Shown here piece by piece: positions 12,327-20,331 of a DNA stretch of 64,000 bases. How positions within the stretch are numbered: the first letter of the stretch is position 1; each line of letters opens with the position of its first letter. The translations under genes and the position numbers were made by a program. Source of the stretch: a virus; IMG/VR virus record IMGVR_UViG_3300028392_000029, positions 1 through 64,000 of that record. The stretch is one strand, 5' to 3'. The notes beneath the pieces were generated by a model, which worked only from the letters and a program-made list of their open reading frames with translations, was not told where the DNA came from and ran no database searches.

Positions 12327-12917
12327 TTAGTCAAAAATCTTGTTAACAGTATGTCTGTAAATAGTGTTAAATGCCAAACTAACTCGGCGATCAGTTTCAT
12401 TGTTTCTACTGCTATGAGATAGCCAACTTGGAAACAACAATAGTCTTCCGGTAACACATTCTGTTGTGATAAAGTTAGCATTGTAAAAATTAGGTGTTCG
12501 ACTGTGTTCAAACATGCGCAGTTGTTCTAACGGCGAGTGCAGATCTAAGCCAACACTGCCAGGTTCTACGTCTACATAAAATACACCACTGCACACACTA
12601 AGTTCGTGGCGGTGATATTCGATCCTGTCACCTCGACCTAGATTGTTTACCCAACTGTTGGTGATCATAAGTTCATCACAGCCCATTGCACTGGCCCAAC
12701 CGTCTACACATTCTTGTAGTCTATCAGCTAGTTCTTTAACAATGGGATCAGCTAAGATTCCCTTGTCACGACCACTATAGCTACTGGCCGCTACTTTACC
12801 GTGTTGCTTTAGCGGTGTGGCATCTATAACTTTTTTCAGTTGAGCCAGAGCATGATCATTTGGTAAATCGTACTCATGTATTACTGTTGGGAATAGTAAT
12901 ATTTGTTCTGGCGTCAT
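12327..12917 (-). CDS. 2OG-Fe(II) oxygenase (PF13759-like)
   Basis: 196 residues. Iron motif H102-R-H104 (RIEYHRHELSVCSGVFY), distal His168 in LLFPSWLSHSS and Arg177/178 in DRRVSLAFN are in family order: jelly-roll strands GVFYVDVEPGSVGLDLHSP lie between them. Substrate unknown. It overlaps the start of the helicase gene by 4 nt (ATGA), so it is co-translated with replication genes; this placement hints at a role in the replication phase rather than in the virion. Confidence 0.85.
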   Translation of the reverse strand: MTPEQILLFPTVIHEYDLPNDHALAQLKKVIDATPLKQHGKVAASSYSGRDKGILADPIVKELADRLQECVDGWASAMGCDELMITNSWVNNLGRGDRIEYHRHELSVCSGVFYVDVEPGSVGLDLHSPLEQLRMFEHSRTPNFYNANFITTECVTGRLLLFPSWLSHSSRNNETDRRVSLAFNTIYRHTVNKIFD

Positions 12918-14365
12918 AGTTCATCGCCGGGCAGATTGTTAAGTAATTCTCGTAGTTTACTACTGGCTACCTCGGCTTTGATTTTCGGCTTGCCTAGATC
13001 AAACCCTTCTTTAGGAGTAGCACGTTCCCAGCCAGTGCCAGCGGTATCTTCACTGACAGTTTGACGATTCTTAATTGAGTTTAGCAAGCTACTTCCAGCA
13101 CTTTGACTGTTGTGATTACCATAACCGTCTTCTTGCTCGCAGTCAGTAATACGCAGACTATCAATGTTAAACTCTAGATCAATCTTCATACCGACACCAC
13201 TAGATGAACGTGTCTTCATCAACTGAATTTGATAGCGTCCACGCTCACGCATAGCTCTACTGGTAAAGATGCCAAACACATTATCCGCAGTTTGAATCTT
13301 AGATAGTCCGCCTGAAATATGACTGTGATCAAACTCAACTTCTTCAACAGCACCGCGATTCAACTGCGCCGCAGTGACAAATACACAGTTCTTTTCCATG
13401 GCCAAGTTACGTAATTCTTCACTTACATACTTGTCCTTGACAAACAAGTTTTCTGCTGAAATCTTCTTGCCCATTGGCATCAACAAGTCCAGGTAGTCAA
13501 CCAATAGTACATCAACTTTACGTCCTAGTTTGATTTCATATTCTTTCAAATACGCACGGATATCATTTGTAGTTTTACCTGATGGCATATACTTGATCTG
13601 ATACGTGCCAGACTTCTTACCTACCATTTTGACCTTCATCTCAACGTCGTCTAAGTTCTTAAACACATCTTTAGTGGCCATTCCTGTTACCATAGCATCC
13701 ATACGCATGGCAACAAGTTCTTCACTAAGTTCTAAGGTTAAGTAGACTACATTCATACCTTTTTCTGCAAAGTTGATACCTAAGTTGGCTAGGAATAATG
13801 ACTTGCCTGCACCTGAGCCGCCAGCAAAAATGTTAAGTTCACCTCGGTTAAAACCACCAAACAGTTTATCATCAACACTTTTCCAACCAGTAGATACCTG
13901 TCCGTTTTTATCTTTGATCTTCATTAATCGAGCACGGGGATCCAACCAGTAATCTGTGCCTAGGTCACGTTGCAATCCTACTTGTACAGCCAATTTGATC
14001 TTTTCTTCTACACTGCCGTATTCACCTTTTTCAAGTAAGTCGGCACTTTCTAGAATGGCTTTTTCTAAGCCTTTATGTCGAATAAATGTTTCAAAATCAT
14101 TCAACAACCAATCAAAATGCTCATCACGCAAGTCATGGGGTACCTTAAGATTTGTACCAGTGGCAGCATTAATAATTTCTTCTGTGGGCACTACATTATG
14201 CTCTTCAATATACTGACTCATAAATTCAGCCGCAGTCTGTAGTTTACGGTCAAACAGAGTATGGTCAAAGATACCCTGACATCTGCTAAATGTAGCCGCG
14301 TCGGCTAGCATCATTTCTAAATATACTTTTTGTATATCGTATCCGTAATCTGTATTTTGTTTCAT
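12914..14365 (-). CDS. 41: replicative DNA helicase, DnaB/gp41 family
   Basis: 483 residues, full length. N-terminal helical domain (about 1-140), then a RecA-like motor: Walker A GGSGAGKS 182-189, Glu-containing LELSEEL 211-217, Walker B LLVDYLDLL 287-295, and a QLNR-type motif near the arginine finger region (TAAQLNRGAVEE). It unwinds the lagging-strand template 5' to 3' as a hexamer with the primase encoded two genes upstream. A consensus-like promoter (TTGAAA-17-TATAAT, minus strand) ends 6 nt before the ATG, with no RBS, so its mRNA may be leaderless. Confidence 0.93.
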   Translation of the reverse strand: MKQNTDYGYDIQKVYLEMMLADAATFSRCQGIFDHTLFDRKLQTAAEFMSQYIEEHNVVPTEEIINAATGTNLKVPHDLRDEHFDWLLNDFETFIRHKGLEKAILESADLLEKGEYGSVEEKIKLAVQVGLQRDLGTDYWLDPRARLMKIKDKNGQVSTGWKSVDDKLFGGFNRGELNIFAGGSGAGKSLFLANLGINFAEKGMNVVYLTLELSEELVAMRMDAMVTGMATKDVFKNLDDVEMKVKMVGKKSGTYQIKYMPSGKTTNDIRAYLKEYEIKLGRKVDVLLVDYLDLLMPMGKKISAENLFVKDKYVSEELRNLAMEKNCVFVTAAQLNRGAVEEVEFDHSHISGGLSKIQTADNVFGIFTSRAMRERGRYQIQLMKTRSSSGVGMKIDLEFNIDSLRITDCEQEDGYGNHNSQSAGSSLLNSIKNRQTVSEDTAGTGWERATPKEGFDLGKPKIKAEVASSKLRELLNNLPGDEL

Positions 14366-14371
14366 AGTTGT

Positions 14372-14400
14372 ATTATACGCTAGTTAGACTTTTATTTCAA
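14372..14400 (-). promoter_or_regulatory. sigma70-like promoter for the helicase
   Basis: On the minus strand: TTGAAA (14400-14395), exactly 17 bp, TATAAT (14377-14372), then ACAACT and the helicase ATG. It overlaps the end of the carbamoyltransferase-like gene, the same embedding style as in the early block. Confidence 0.7.
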
Positions 14401-15325
14401 TATGTTTGACAGGATCCCATCGATAATCCCATACTCGTTGTTTAGTGTGGTACAATACTGCACCGATACTTGAGCTAGGATCACCGGGATTGGGTAGGCT
14501 CCAGCGGTACTTGAATCTGGGCTCTACAAACTTTTTATTAGCGGTACTATTCATAGCACATCCGCCCATGTAAACCAAACTATCTGTATCAATCAGCTGT
14601 TTAGCTTTGAGCATAACAGCTGATACTTGATCTTCAAACACCTGTTGTACTGCGGCCGCAATGTCACATTGATCTTGCAAATTACCGATAGGATAAGGCC
14701 AATCTAAAACTCCCCTATGCAGGTTGCGAGTTAGTTTGACTGTGTAATCTATGTAACTCGTAACCTCAGTCAAATATCTTTTAGGATCACCTTGTTCACT
14801 CATTTGTTGTAGCAAATATTCTTGTTTGATAGGCTCTAGTCCTATTAACTTTGTGAACGCACTGTAAAATAATCCTAAGCTATGTGGATAACTTCGACTC
14901 CACACTTTGGTCATTTCACCGTGTAGCCCTTGCCATATGGAAGCACATTCAAATTCTCCGATCGCATCGAGCACAACAATCGCACAATGATTAAACGGAC
15001 TTGTATAATAGCCAGCGGCAGCATGACTAGCATGATGAGGAGTATAAGAAATGTTTGCATATTTGAATTGTCGCAGGTGATGTTTTGGTAATGTCGACAT
15101 GTCTAATGCTGTTGAATATTGTCCAGCATATACCTGTCTTGCTTTTTTGATCCACGGACGCTCGTACCAAAAAATGCGATCCGGACTTCCATAATTTAGT
15201 GCTGGAACAGTCTGACGACTTGATAGCTCGTCTTCTGCGCTAGTAGTCTGCGATATCAGTTTACCCTCTTTGAATACAGCAAGACTGGAGCCGTGATTAA
15301 GAGCGTTTATCCCCCAGTGTATCAT
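14384..15325 (-). CDS. carbamoyltransferase N-terminal (Kae1-like) domain protein
   Basis: 313 residues, about half the length of NodU/TobZ carbamoyltransferases. It has the N-terminal ASKHA/Kae1-like domain: opening WGINALNHGSSLAVF, metal-binding H97-x3-H101 (PHHASHAAAGYY), VVLDAIGEFE, and MGGCAMNSTAN near residue 265. The C-terminal YrdC-like-adjacent domain with GRSENGPRALG is missing. In full enzymes the N-terminal domain makes the final carbamoyl transfer from carbamoyl-AMP, so this protein needs another source of the activated intermediate or a partner. It sits in an ATGA-coupled replication operon. Confidence 0.82.
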   Translation of the reverse strand: MIHWGINALNHGSSLAVFKEGKLISQTTSAEDELSSRQTVPALNYGSPDRIFWYERPWIKKARQVYAGQYSTALDMSTLPKHHLRQFKYANISYTPHHASHAAAGYYTSPFNHCAIVVLDAIGEFECASIWQGLHGEMTKVWSRSYPHSLGLFYSAFTKLIGLEPIKQEYLLQQMSEQGDPKRYLTEVTSYIDYTVKLTRNLHRGVLDWPYPIGNLQDQCDIAAAVQQVFEDQVSAVMLKAKQLIDTDSLVYMGGCAMNSTANKKFVEPRFKYRWSLPNPGDPSSSIGAVLYHTKQRVWDYRWDPVKHIEIKV

Positions 15326-15435
15326 TTGTAGATAAATGGATCACGTTTCTGTAATTCTTTGATACGTTTTTTCCACTCACGATTTTCCTTCCATTTTCGC
15401 CAGGGGGTTAATAAAAAGTCTATTATTTTTTTCAT
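15322..15435 (-). CDS. 37-residue conserved phage peptide
   Basis: Starts MKKIIDFLLTPWRKWKENRE and ends KKRIKELQKRDPFIYK, very basic. Its ATG overlaps the primase stop and its TGA overlaps the carbamoyltransferase-like start (ATGA at both ends), so it is translated in a tight cascade. I recognise the LLTPWRxWKENR...RDPFIYK pattern from many T4-like phages; no function has been shown. It would be missed by length cut-offs. Confidence 0.85.
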   Translation of the reverse strand: MKKIIDFLLTPWRKWKENREWKKRIKELQKRDPFIYK

Positions 15436-16400
15436 GTTATGTCCTTAAACCATTTCTTCGCTCTTAATTGTATTTTGAGACTATTAGATTCTTTAGCATT
15501 AATAATTAACCATAAAGTAGCTAATCGTCCTAGCTTACATACTGCATCATTTACATCTTTAACACCGGCTGGCCAGTCCGGCATTGACACTGACCATCCG
15601 TATTCTACTGCTTGTTCTACAGTCTTAGGACCTTCGTGATCATAATCTGGAACAAGAATAATTTCTTTGCCTAACTGCTTGAGTAGCCAATTTTGACTGT
15701 CTTTGATCTCTGCTCCGAGTAAAGCACACCCATCAATACTTATCGCATCAAAAGGGCCTTCACACACAATTACGAAGTTGCGATCATTTGATTGCCTATC
15801 TAAATTAAACACATATCCCGGCTGTTGCTCACTGATATACTTAGGTTTAGTGTCGCCTATGGCCCGAGCTGTGTAGCCTACAATGACATTGTCCTTGAGG
15901 AACGGTATGATTACTCTGTTGCTAAACCCTATTTTCGGTGTCCAGTAAAACGGATAATCTTCGAGATATAAACTTCTGCTTGAAAGATATTCAAGTACAG
16001 GAATGAGCTTGTCCGGGATATGGTTCAAACTGGAAATAAGTTCGCTGTCTAATGGTAGCGCACGTTCTTCGAACTTAGGTATTATGCTTTGCACAACTGT
16101 GTTAGAGTTGTCGTTGAGTCGTAATGCTTCTAATCTAAGCTGGCTAATCGTATCGTCACTCATATTGAGCAACCGCATAAATTTACTCATCTTTTGACTA
16201 ATAGTTCTGCCAGGTTGCCAACTACATTTGAACTGACAATTGAAACAATGATAACTTACAGCATCACCGCCGTTGACGATAAATCCGCCACGTTGTCTTT
16301 TATCGTCACAACAGGGCGCATTAAAACTGACCCAGCCACTTGGAGTAGTTTTTCGTTTACCAGGTAAATGTGTAAGTAATGTTTCTGAAATTAGGCCCAT
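15432..16400 (-). CDS. 61: DNA primase, gp61/DnaG-like
   Basis: 322 residues. N-terminal zinc ribbon: Cys30/Cys31 (NAPCCDDKRQ) and Cys52/Cys55 (YHCFNCQFKCSW). Toprim domain: Glu214 in VIVCEGPFDAIS and acidic DYDHEG 252-257 that binds catalytic metals. It makes RNA primers for lagging-strand synthesis together with the DnaB-type helicase in the same operon. The length matches phage primases without a helicase domain. Confidence 0.9.
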   Translation of the reverse strand: MGLISETLLTHLPGKRKTTPSGWVSFNAPCCDDKRQRGGFIVNGGDAVSYHCFNCQFKCSWQPGRTISQKMSKFMRLLNMSDDTISQLRLEALRLNDNSNTVVQSIIPKFEERALPLDSELISSLNHIPDKLIPVLEYLSSRSLYLEDYPFYWTPKIGFSNRVIIPFLKDNVIVGYTARAIGDTKPKYISEQQPGYVFNLDRQSNDRNFVIVCEGPFDAISIDGCALLGAEIKDSQNWLLKQLGKEIILVPDYDHEGPKTVEQAVEYGWSVSMPDWPAGVKDVNDAVCKLGRLATLWLIINAKESNSLKIQLRAKKWFKDIT

Positions 16401-16411
16401 GCCTAATTATA

Positions 16412-17284
16412 CTACGAAACAGTAAAAGATACAACCTTTCCGGGGCCATTAGTTGCGCCATAACCTCCATAAATATCCATATTTGAATAAATTGACGAAG
16501 TTAAGGGCCAGCCGTATGTTAATCGGAAATAGTTATAAGTTCCTACGGGAACGGTAACTGTAACTGTACTTTGGATTGAGGTTGGTGTGTTAGTTGCTTT
16601 GTTATCAAAAATTACAGTTTGTGCGGCATTTAACCAACTATTCACAGATATAGTCATATCAGAAGTGCTTTCTAAATAAATTTTACCTAGAAATCCTTTG
16701 CTGATAATCACTGCAAATGTTAGCTCAGTTGTTGGAACTGCTTCATAAAATTTAGCAGGAACTGCCGAACTATGATTCTGCACATTGCCGGCAAAATCAA
16801 TTTCACCGGTAAAGGTATCATACACTCTGTCATCTCTAAACGTCGGCATTGCATCGCCTACAAGTTCAATTTTACCAATAGCACCGAATCTACTGTCAGC
16901 ATATAACAATACATCTACACCATTTTTTAAAGCACTCACGCTGTAGGTAAGATACTGACTAGATAGCTCTGTCAAATCTTCTTGTGGAATAGTAACGCTG
17001 GCTAGACCCTTGCTAACCGTTTGATTTAGCGGAGTAATAGAGTAAGGACTGTTTGGTAAAGAATTACCCGCCATGTCCATTATATTAAGTTCTATCTGGG
17101 TTAGAGTTGCCAAGTCAATGCGTTTCTGGTCGGCATTCTTAATGTCGAACTCTAAGGTATTATCAATACCGTTATATATTTTTACAGTTCTCTGATACAC
17201 GATTGTATACTCCGTTGTGAATCCTGCCAGATCAGCTATTAGAGTGATTCGATTTGGATATAAATAACTTGAAATTTTTTGCAT
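16412..17284 (-). CDS. virion/baseplate-type structural protein
   Basis: 290 residues, beta-rich. N-terminal part (TVKIYNGIDNTLEFDIKNAD) resembles an Ig-like BppU/fibre domain. The middle contains TFTGEIDFAGNVQNHSSAVP followed by KFYEAVPTTELTF, a block I associate with virion structural proteins of T4-like aquatic phages. A late-type promoter (CATAAATA) and AAGG RBS precede it. It is a structural gene embedded among replication genes, so its timing probably comes from its own late promoter. Confidence 0.7.
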   Translation of the reverse strand: MQKISSYLYPNRITLIADLAGFTTEYTIVYQRTVKIYNGIDNTLEFDIKNADQKRIDLATLTQIELNIMDMAGNSLPNSPYSITPLNQTVSKGLASVTIPQEDLTELSSQYLTYSVSALKNGVDVLLYADSRFGAIGKIELVGDAMPTFRDDRVYDTFTGEIDFAGNVQNHSSAVPAKFYEAVPTTELTFAVIISKGFLGKIYLESTSDMTISVNSWLNAAQTVIFDNKATNTPTSIQSTVTVTVPVGTYNYFRLTYGWPLTSSIYSNMDIYGGYGATNGPGKVVSFTVS

Positions 17285-17304
17285 CTGGCAGGACCTTTAT
17301 ACTA

Positions 17305-17312
17305 TATTTATG
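17305..17312 (-). promoter_or_regulatory. late promoter for the 17284 structural gene
   Basis: CATAAATA on the minus strand, 20 nt before the ATG at 17284, leaving room for the RBS AAGG. It overlaps the ATG of the divergent plus-strand gene at 17310. Confidence 0.6.
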
Positions 17313-17684
17313 GCAAAACTAAGAGACAACATCGAACAAAATCTACCCTTTATCAGTGTGTTAAACTACGGTGATAATGAATATGTGGGAATCATAATAA
17401 ATCAAGATCAGTTTGTTACCAGCTTCTACGATTTAAACGCTATCAAAACTCCAGAAGAAAAAACACTTTTTTTAGAAATAGGTGAAATTTGGTGGTGGGA
17501 AAGTAATCGACAATTTCCTATTAATATATTTTGTAGGGATCAAATAGGACCATTTGCCTATGCTATTAAAACATTTAATAGCAAGGATACTAGAGTAATA
17601 TTGGGACCTGTAGTTAATTTGATGAATCTTACTCTTAAGCGTGTTAAACGCAAAAGTGTTCAGCTAGTCCGTAGAGTTCGCTAA
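17310..17684 (+). CDS. conserved T4-like phage protein, unknown
   Basis: 124 residues, a lone plus-strand gene within the minus-strand replication block. Beta-rich N-terminal part (PFISVLNYGDNEYVGIIINQ), a Trp-rich GEIWWWESNRQFPI near residue 55, and a basic C-terminus (KRVKRKSVQLVRRVR) that could bind nucleic acid. I recall similar short proteins in T4-like marine phages, with no function. Overlaps the convergent DnaE-like gene by 21 bp. Confidence 0.75.
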   Translation: MAKLRDNIEQNLPFISVLNYGDNEYVGIIINQDQFVTSFYDLNAIKTPEEKTLFLEIGEIWWWESNRQFPINIFCRDQIGPFAYAIKTFNSKDTRVILGPVVNLMNLTLKRVKRKSVQLVRRVR

Positions 17685-18242
17685 TTGTTCACAAATTAAA
17701 TTCATCTGCACAACTATTACATGAGCATAGGCAATAGCATGTGCTTTCTTAAAATAGTATTCGTCAGTCGTTGGTTTCAACCAAACCTCGCTGAGCACGG
17801 TCTCCCAATCTTTCCCTATCAAATATCGTTTGGCCGGTCGAATGATTGCTATCAATGCCGCGAGCTCTTCTACGCTCTTCGGTTTCATTAAGCTCGTTAT
17901 GCTCGCGTGTCCGTTCACGTGAAAGAGCAGATTCACAAACTCTTCCTGTTGTAGTAAGTCCCATATTGGTTCAGTCTCCATTAATTGTTTTAGGTGGGCC
18001 GGATCTCGGACCTTGTCATATACACTGACATTTAAAAAATCTATTTTAAAATATCCTCTATTTTCTGCTGTCTTGTAGTCAATAGTACTTAATTTAGTAA
18101 ATGGATTATACGGAATAGAAGTGCAATATACTCCTGAATTATGCTTTTTAAAAGTGCCATCTTCATCAATTGAAGCTACCACATGCTTAAATTTTTCTAA
18201 AGCAATAGTTCTGTCTGCAAAGTCAATATCAATATCAGGCAT
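17664..18242 (-). CDS. DnaE-like (Pol III alpha) fragment protein
   Basis: 192 residues. Opens with MPDIDIDFADR, matching the PDxDxDF motif that holds two catalytic aspartates in bacterial DNA polymerase III alpha. Later HNSGVYCTSIPYNP and AENRGYFKIDFLNV fit the following palm region, and KKAHAIAYAHVIVVQMNL resembles the FNKSHAxAYAxVSYQ motif. The PHP, fingers and tau-binding parts of the >1100-residue enzyme are absent. T4-like aquatic phages carry such mini-DnaE genes beside replication genes; whether they polymerise, regulate or are relics is not known. Its ATG overlaps the upstream stop. Confidence 0.7.
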   Translation of the reverse strand: MPDIDIDFADRTIALEKFKHVVASIDEDGTFKKHNSGVYCTSIPYNPFTKLSTIDYKTAENRGYFKIDFLNVSVYDKVRDPAHLKQLMETEPIWDLLQQEEFVNLLFHVNGHASITSLMKPKSVEELAALIAIIRPAKRYLIGKDWETVLSEVWLKPTTDEYYFKKAHAIAYAHVIVVQMNLICEQLANSTD

Positions 18243-18937
18243 TATAAATTACTCTCTTTAATAACTTGTCTAACAAACTCTAGATCAGCAGGCAACTTTT
18301 TAAATTTAGAGGCCCAAAATGACGGATCAATAATGCCAAATACTGCATTAGTTTGTTCGTCATTGAATTTTCTTAACATGTCTTTTCCATGTTTGCTATT
18401 TAATATTACCCAAGGGCTGATTTTTCCATCTTTAATATCATAACAGGCCCGGCTTAGGCTTACATATAAGAAATAATGATTCCACTGCGCATTATTAGTT
18501 TCTGCCCAACCCATCATATGATTGATACTACGTTGCAAGGCAGTTTCTACTGTTTCGGTCCTAATAAGATCTCCAACATACTTTTCATACAGTTCATCTC
18601 TACACCAGTGATCCAGTTTAATACCACTGACGACAATCCAGTCAATGAATCGTTCCGGGTAGAGAGGATTAACATTATTAACAAAACTGCCAAACTTAAC
18701 GAAAGCATTATAATAAGGGCTTTTAGCAAATTCGTCATAGGTTTTATTTTGTTTAAGTTGAGGTTGTGCTCGTCTAAAAAACTTATTAAAGGCATCATAT
18801 CCAATAACCACATGCTTGTCAGTCTTAGCCAACGCCCTACGTTTTTGTTCGCACACATGTACAAACAAAGTTTTTTCCTGCATGAATCCTTTGTTACAAT
18901 GCCCGCAAACGTAAGGTTGTTTTATTAAAGACATCAT
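18242..18937 (-). CDS. zinc-finger protein of the replication operon
   Basis: 231 residues. N-terminal zinc finger C11-x2-C14-x12-H27-x-C29 (YVCGHCNKGFMQEKTLFVHV then C), i.e. a C2HC variant of the C2H2 finger. The rest is helical with many aromatic residues and resembles uncharacterised T4-like phage proteins next to clamp-loader genes. Likely a DNA- or protein-binding replication/recombination factor. Two ATGs in a row (18937, 18934). Coupled to both neighbours by 1-4 nt overlaps. Confidence 0.75.
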   Translation of the reverse strand: MMSLIKQPYVCGHCNKGFMQEKTLFVHVCEQKRRALAKTDKHVVIGYDAFNKFFRRAQPQLKQNKTYDEFAKSPYYNAFVKFGSFVNNVNPLYPERFIDWIVVSGIKLDHWCRDELYEKYVGDLIRTETVETALQRSINHMMGWAETNNAQWNHYFLYVSLSRACYDIKDGKISPWVILNSKHGKDMLRKFNDEQTNAVFGIIDPSFWASKFKKLPADLEFVRQVIKESNL

Positions 18938-19413
18938 TTAAGTTTTTTTGCAATAGTTGCCTCGTCCATCCCATACCCCCTAGCAAGCTCTTTTAGTTCC
19001 TTGTCAGTATGCATTTCAGCAAGCAATTCTAATTCGTCATCTTTATAGTTTGGATAAAGTTCTTCTAAAAATTTAATCTTCTTTCCAGTATTGCCTGTAC
19101 GTTTTTTATTACCCAACCATTGGTGAAAAAACACCTTTTCACCATTATAACTACACATACACAATAACTGCCACATTAACTTAGGATGTTTTTGTAGGCT
19201 ATTCCAATGCTTATTGAAATATTCATTTACTGCTAAAACAAAGTGTTCTTGTATATCTCTGCTCTGCCCTTGCACATTACTAATGTATCGATTAAGGATA
19301 AAGAATTCCTGTTTAAGACTTTTTTGTTGTTCAGCATCCATTGCGTCCCACAATTCTCGAACGTTTTGATCTACTGCCGCTAGCTTTTCTTTTAGTTCAA
19401 TCTTTTCGCTCAT
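18934..19413 (-). CDS. possible clamp-loader small subunit (gp62-like)
   Basis: 159 residues from ATG 19413 (MSEKIELKEK). Helical throughout. The layout FFILNRYISN...(helices)...FFHQWLGNKKRT...FLEELYPNYKDDELELLAEM resembles gp62 clamp-loader subunits of T4-like cyanophages (INRxxS...FxxWxxK...YxxxxDxxxxLL), which hold the gp44 ATPases to load the sliding clamp. The match is by pattern only. Alternatively it is another helical replication accessory protein. Coupled to the zinc-finger gene by ATGA. Confidence 0.5.
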   Translation of the reverse strand: MSEKIELKEKLAAVDQNVRELWDAMDAEQQKSLKQEFFILNRYISNVQGQSRDIQEHFVLAVNEYFNKHWNSLQKHPKLMWQLLCMCSYNGEKVFFHQWLGNKKRTGNTGKKIKFLEELYPNYKDDELELLAEMHTDKELKELARGYGMDEATIAKKLK

Positions 19414-19679
19414 ACCTTGTCCTTGGATAGCTTGTATATCATTATAACACGATCTAGAGCCTTTTGTAAAGTCACATTGGTTTTCGCCTCGCGGTGAATC
19501 TCGCCCCACATCTTGCTGTCCATTATGTGATCGTGTAATGGTCTGCCATCACTTGTACGTGGATCATAATTGTACCCAATTTCTTTTCGCGTGCCAGGGT
19601 CGGCCCCAAATTCTCGAGCATAGACCGTGCCTTTGTCACGCTCGTAAATATAATTTGCGCCTGGTTTAAGATTGCCCAT
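19410..19679 (-). CDS. conserved phage protein, unknown
   Basis: 89 residues. YIYERDKGTVYAREFGADP, then GYNYDPRTSDGRPLHDHI and TLQKALDRVIMIYKLSKDK, are strongly patterned segments that recur in T4-like phages of aquatic bacteria, always as a small protein in the replication region. Soluble; no catalytic motif I can defend. Ends with a 4-nt overlap into the next gene. Confidence 0.85.
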   Translation of the reverse strand: MGNLKPGANYIYERDKGTVYAREFGADPGTRKEIGYNYDPRTSDGRPLHDHIMDSKMWGEIHREAKTNVTLQKALDRVIMIYKLSKDKV

Positions 19680-20322
19680 TATTAAATTCTGCCATTACTT
19701 CATCTTTCGGAACTAGTCTAGCATCAAATGCTACTACAGTTCGTTCACCGGTACCATTCCAAGGATATACTGTGTGCGGTAAGTAGCTTGGAAATAACAA
19801 CATAGTTCCGGGAGTAGGACTATATTTCCATGTGTCGTTCATTATGAATTTGTTAATATCTCTAGTTTGCGGCATTCTAAATAATATCTGCCCATCAGTA
19901 GCATTGCTATTTGGTTCAAAGTCTGGAGCCTTGATGTACACATTTCCGCTAAAATTTCCAGCAGGATGAGTATGCATCTCTTGATAATCACCCGGCTCTT
20001 GTCGAATAGTCCATATACTAATAATTACAGGTTTACATAGTTTTAAATCATCAGTGCCGCTTTGTTGATTAATAATCTCCATATATCCTTCACACACAGT
20101 CTCCAGCCATTTGACAAGCCACGTAACATCTAAACTAATGGTGTTTGGATAAACTTGTATTTGCTGGCCACCGCGAATACTGAGAAATGGATTTAACGCA
20201 TCGTTAAGCTCAGGATGGGCGTGTAATGTTTCTACTAAATTATAAAGTTTACTAAATTCAACCGGCGGCACGTTATCAACAGCAATAACAACTGGTTGGA
20301 AGTAGGCGATTTTTAATGTCAT
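19666..20322 (-). CDS. 2OG-Fe(II) oxygenase (PF13759-like)
   Basis: 218 residues. Iron motif H117-T-H119 (QEMHTHPAGNFSGNVYI), distal His183 in LLFPSYLPHTVYPW, and Arg194 in ERTVVAFDARL, in the expected order. This is the classical member of the family also found at 12327 and 11188, but at low mutual similarity, so these are not recent duplicates. It lies within the replication operon, overlapping the 19410 gene by 14 nt. Substrate unknown. Confidence 0.87.
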   Translation of the reverse strand: MTLKIAYFQPVVIAVDNVPPVEFSKLYNLVETLHAHPELNDALNPFLSIRGGQQIQVYPNTISLDVTWLVKWLETVCEGYMEIINQQSGTDDLKLCKPVIISIWTIRQEPGDYQEMHTHPAGNFSGNVYIKAPDFEPNSNATDGQILFRMPQTRDINKFIMNDTWKYSPTPGTMLLFPSYLPHTVYPWNGTGERTVVAFDARLVPKDEVMAEFNNGQS

Positions 20323-20331
20323 GATAAATCC

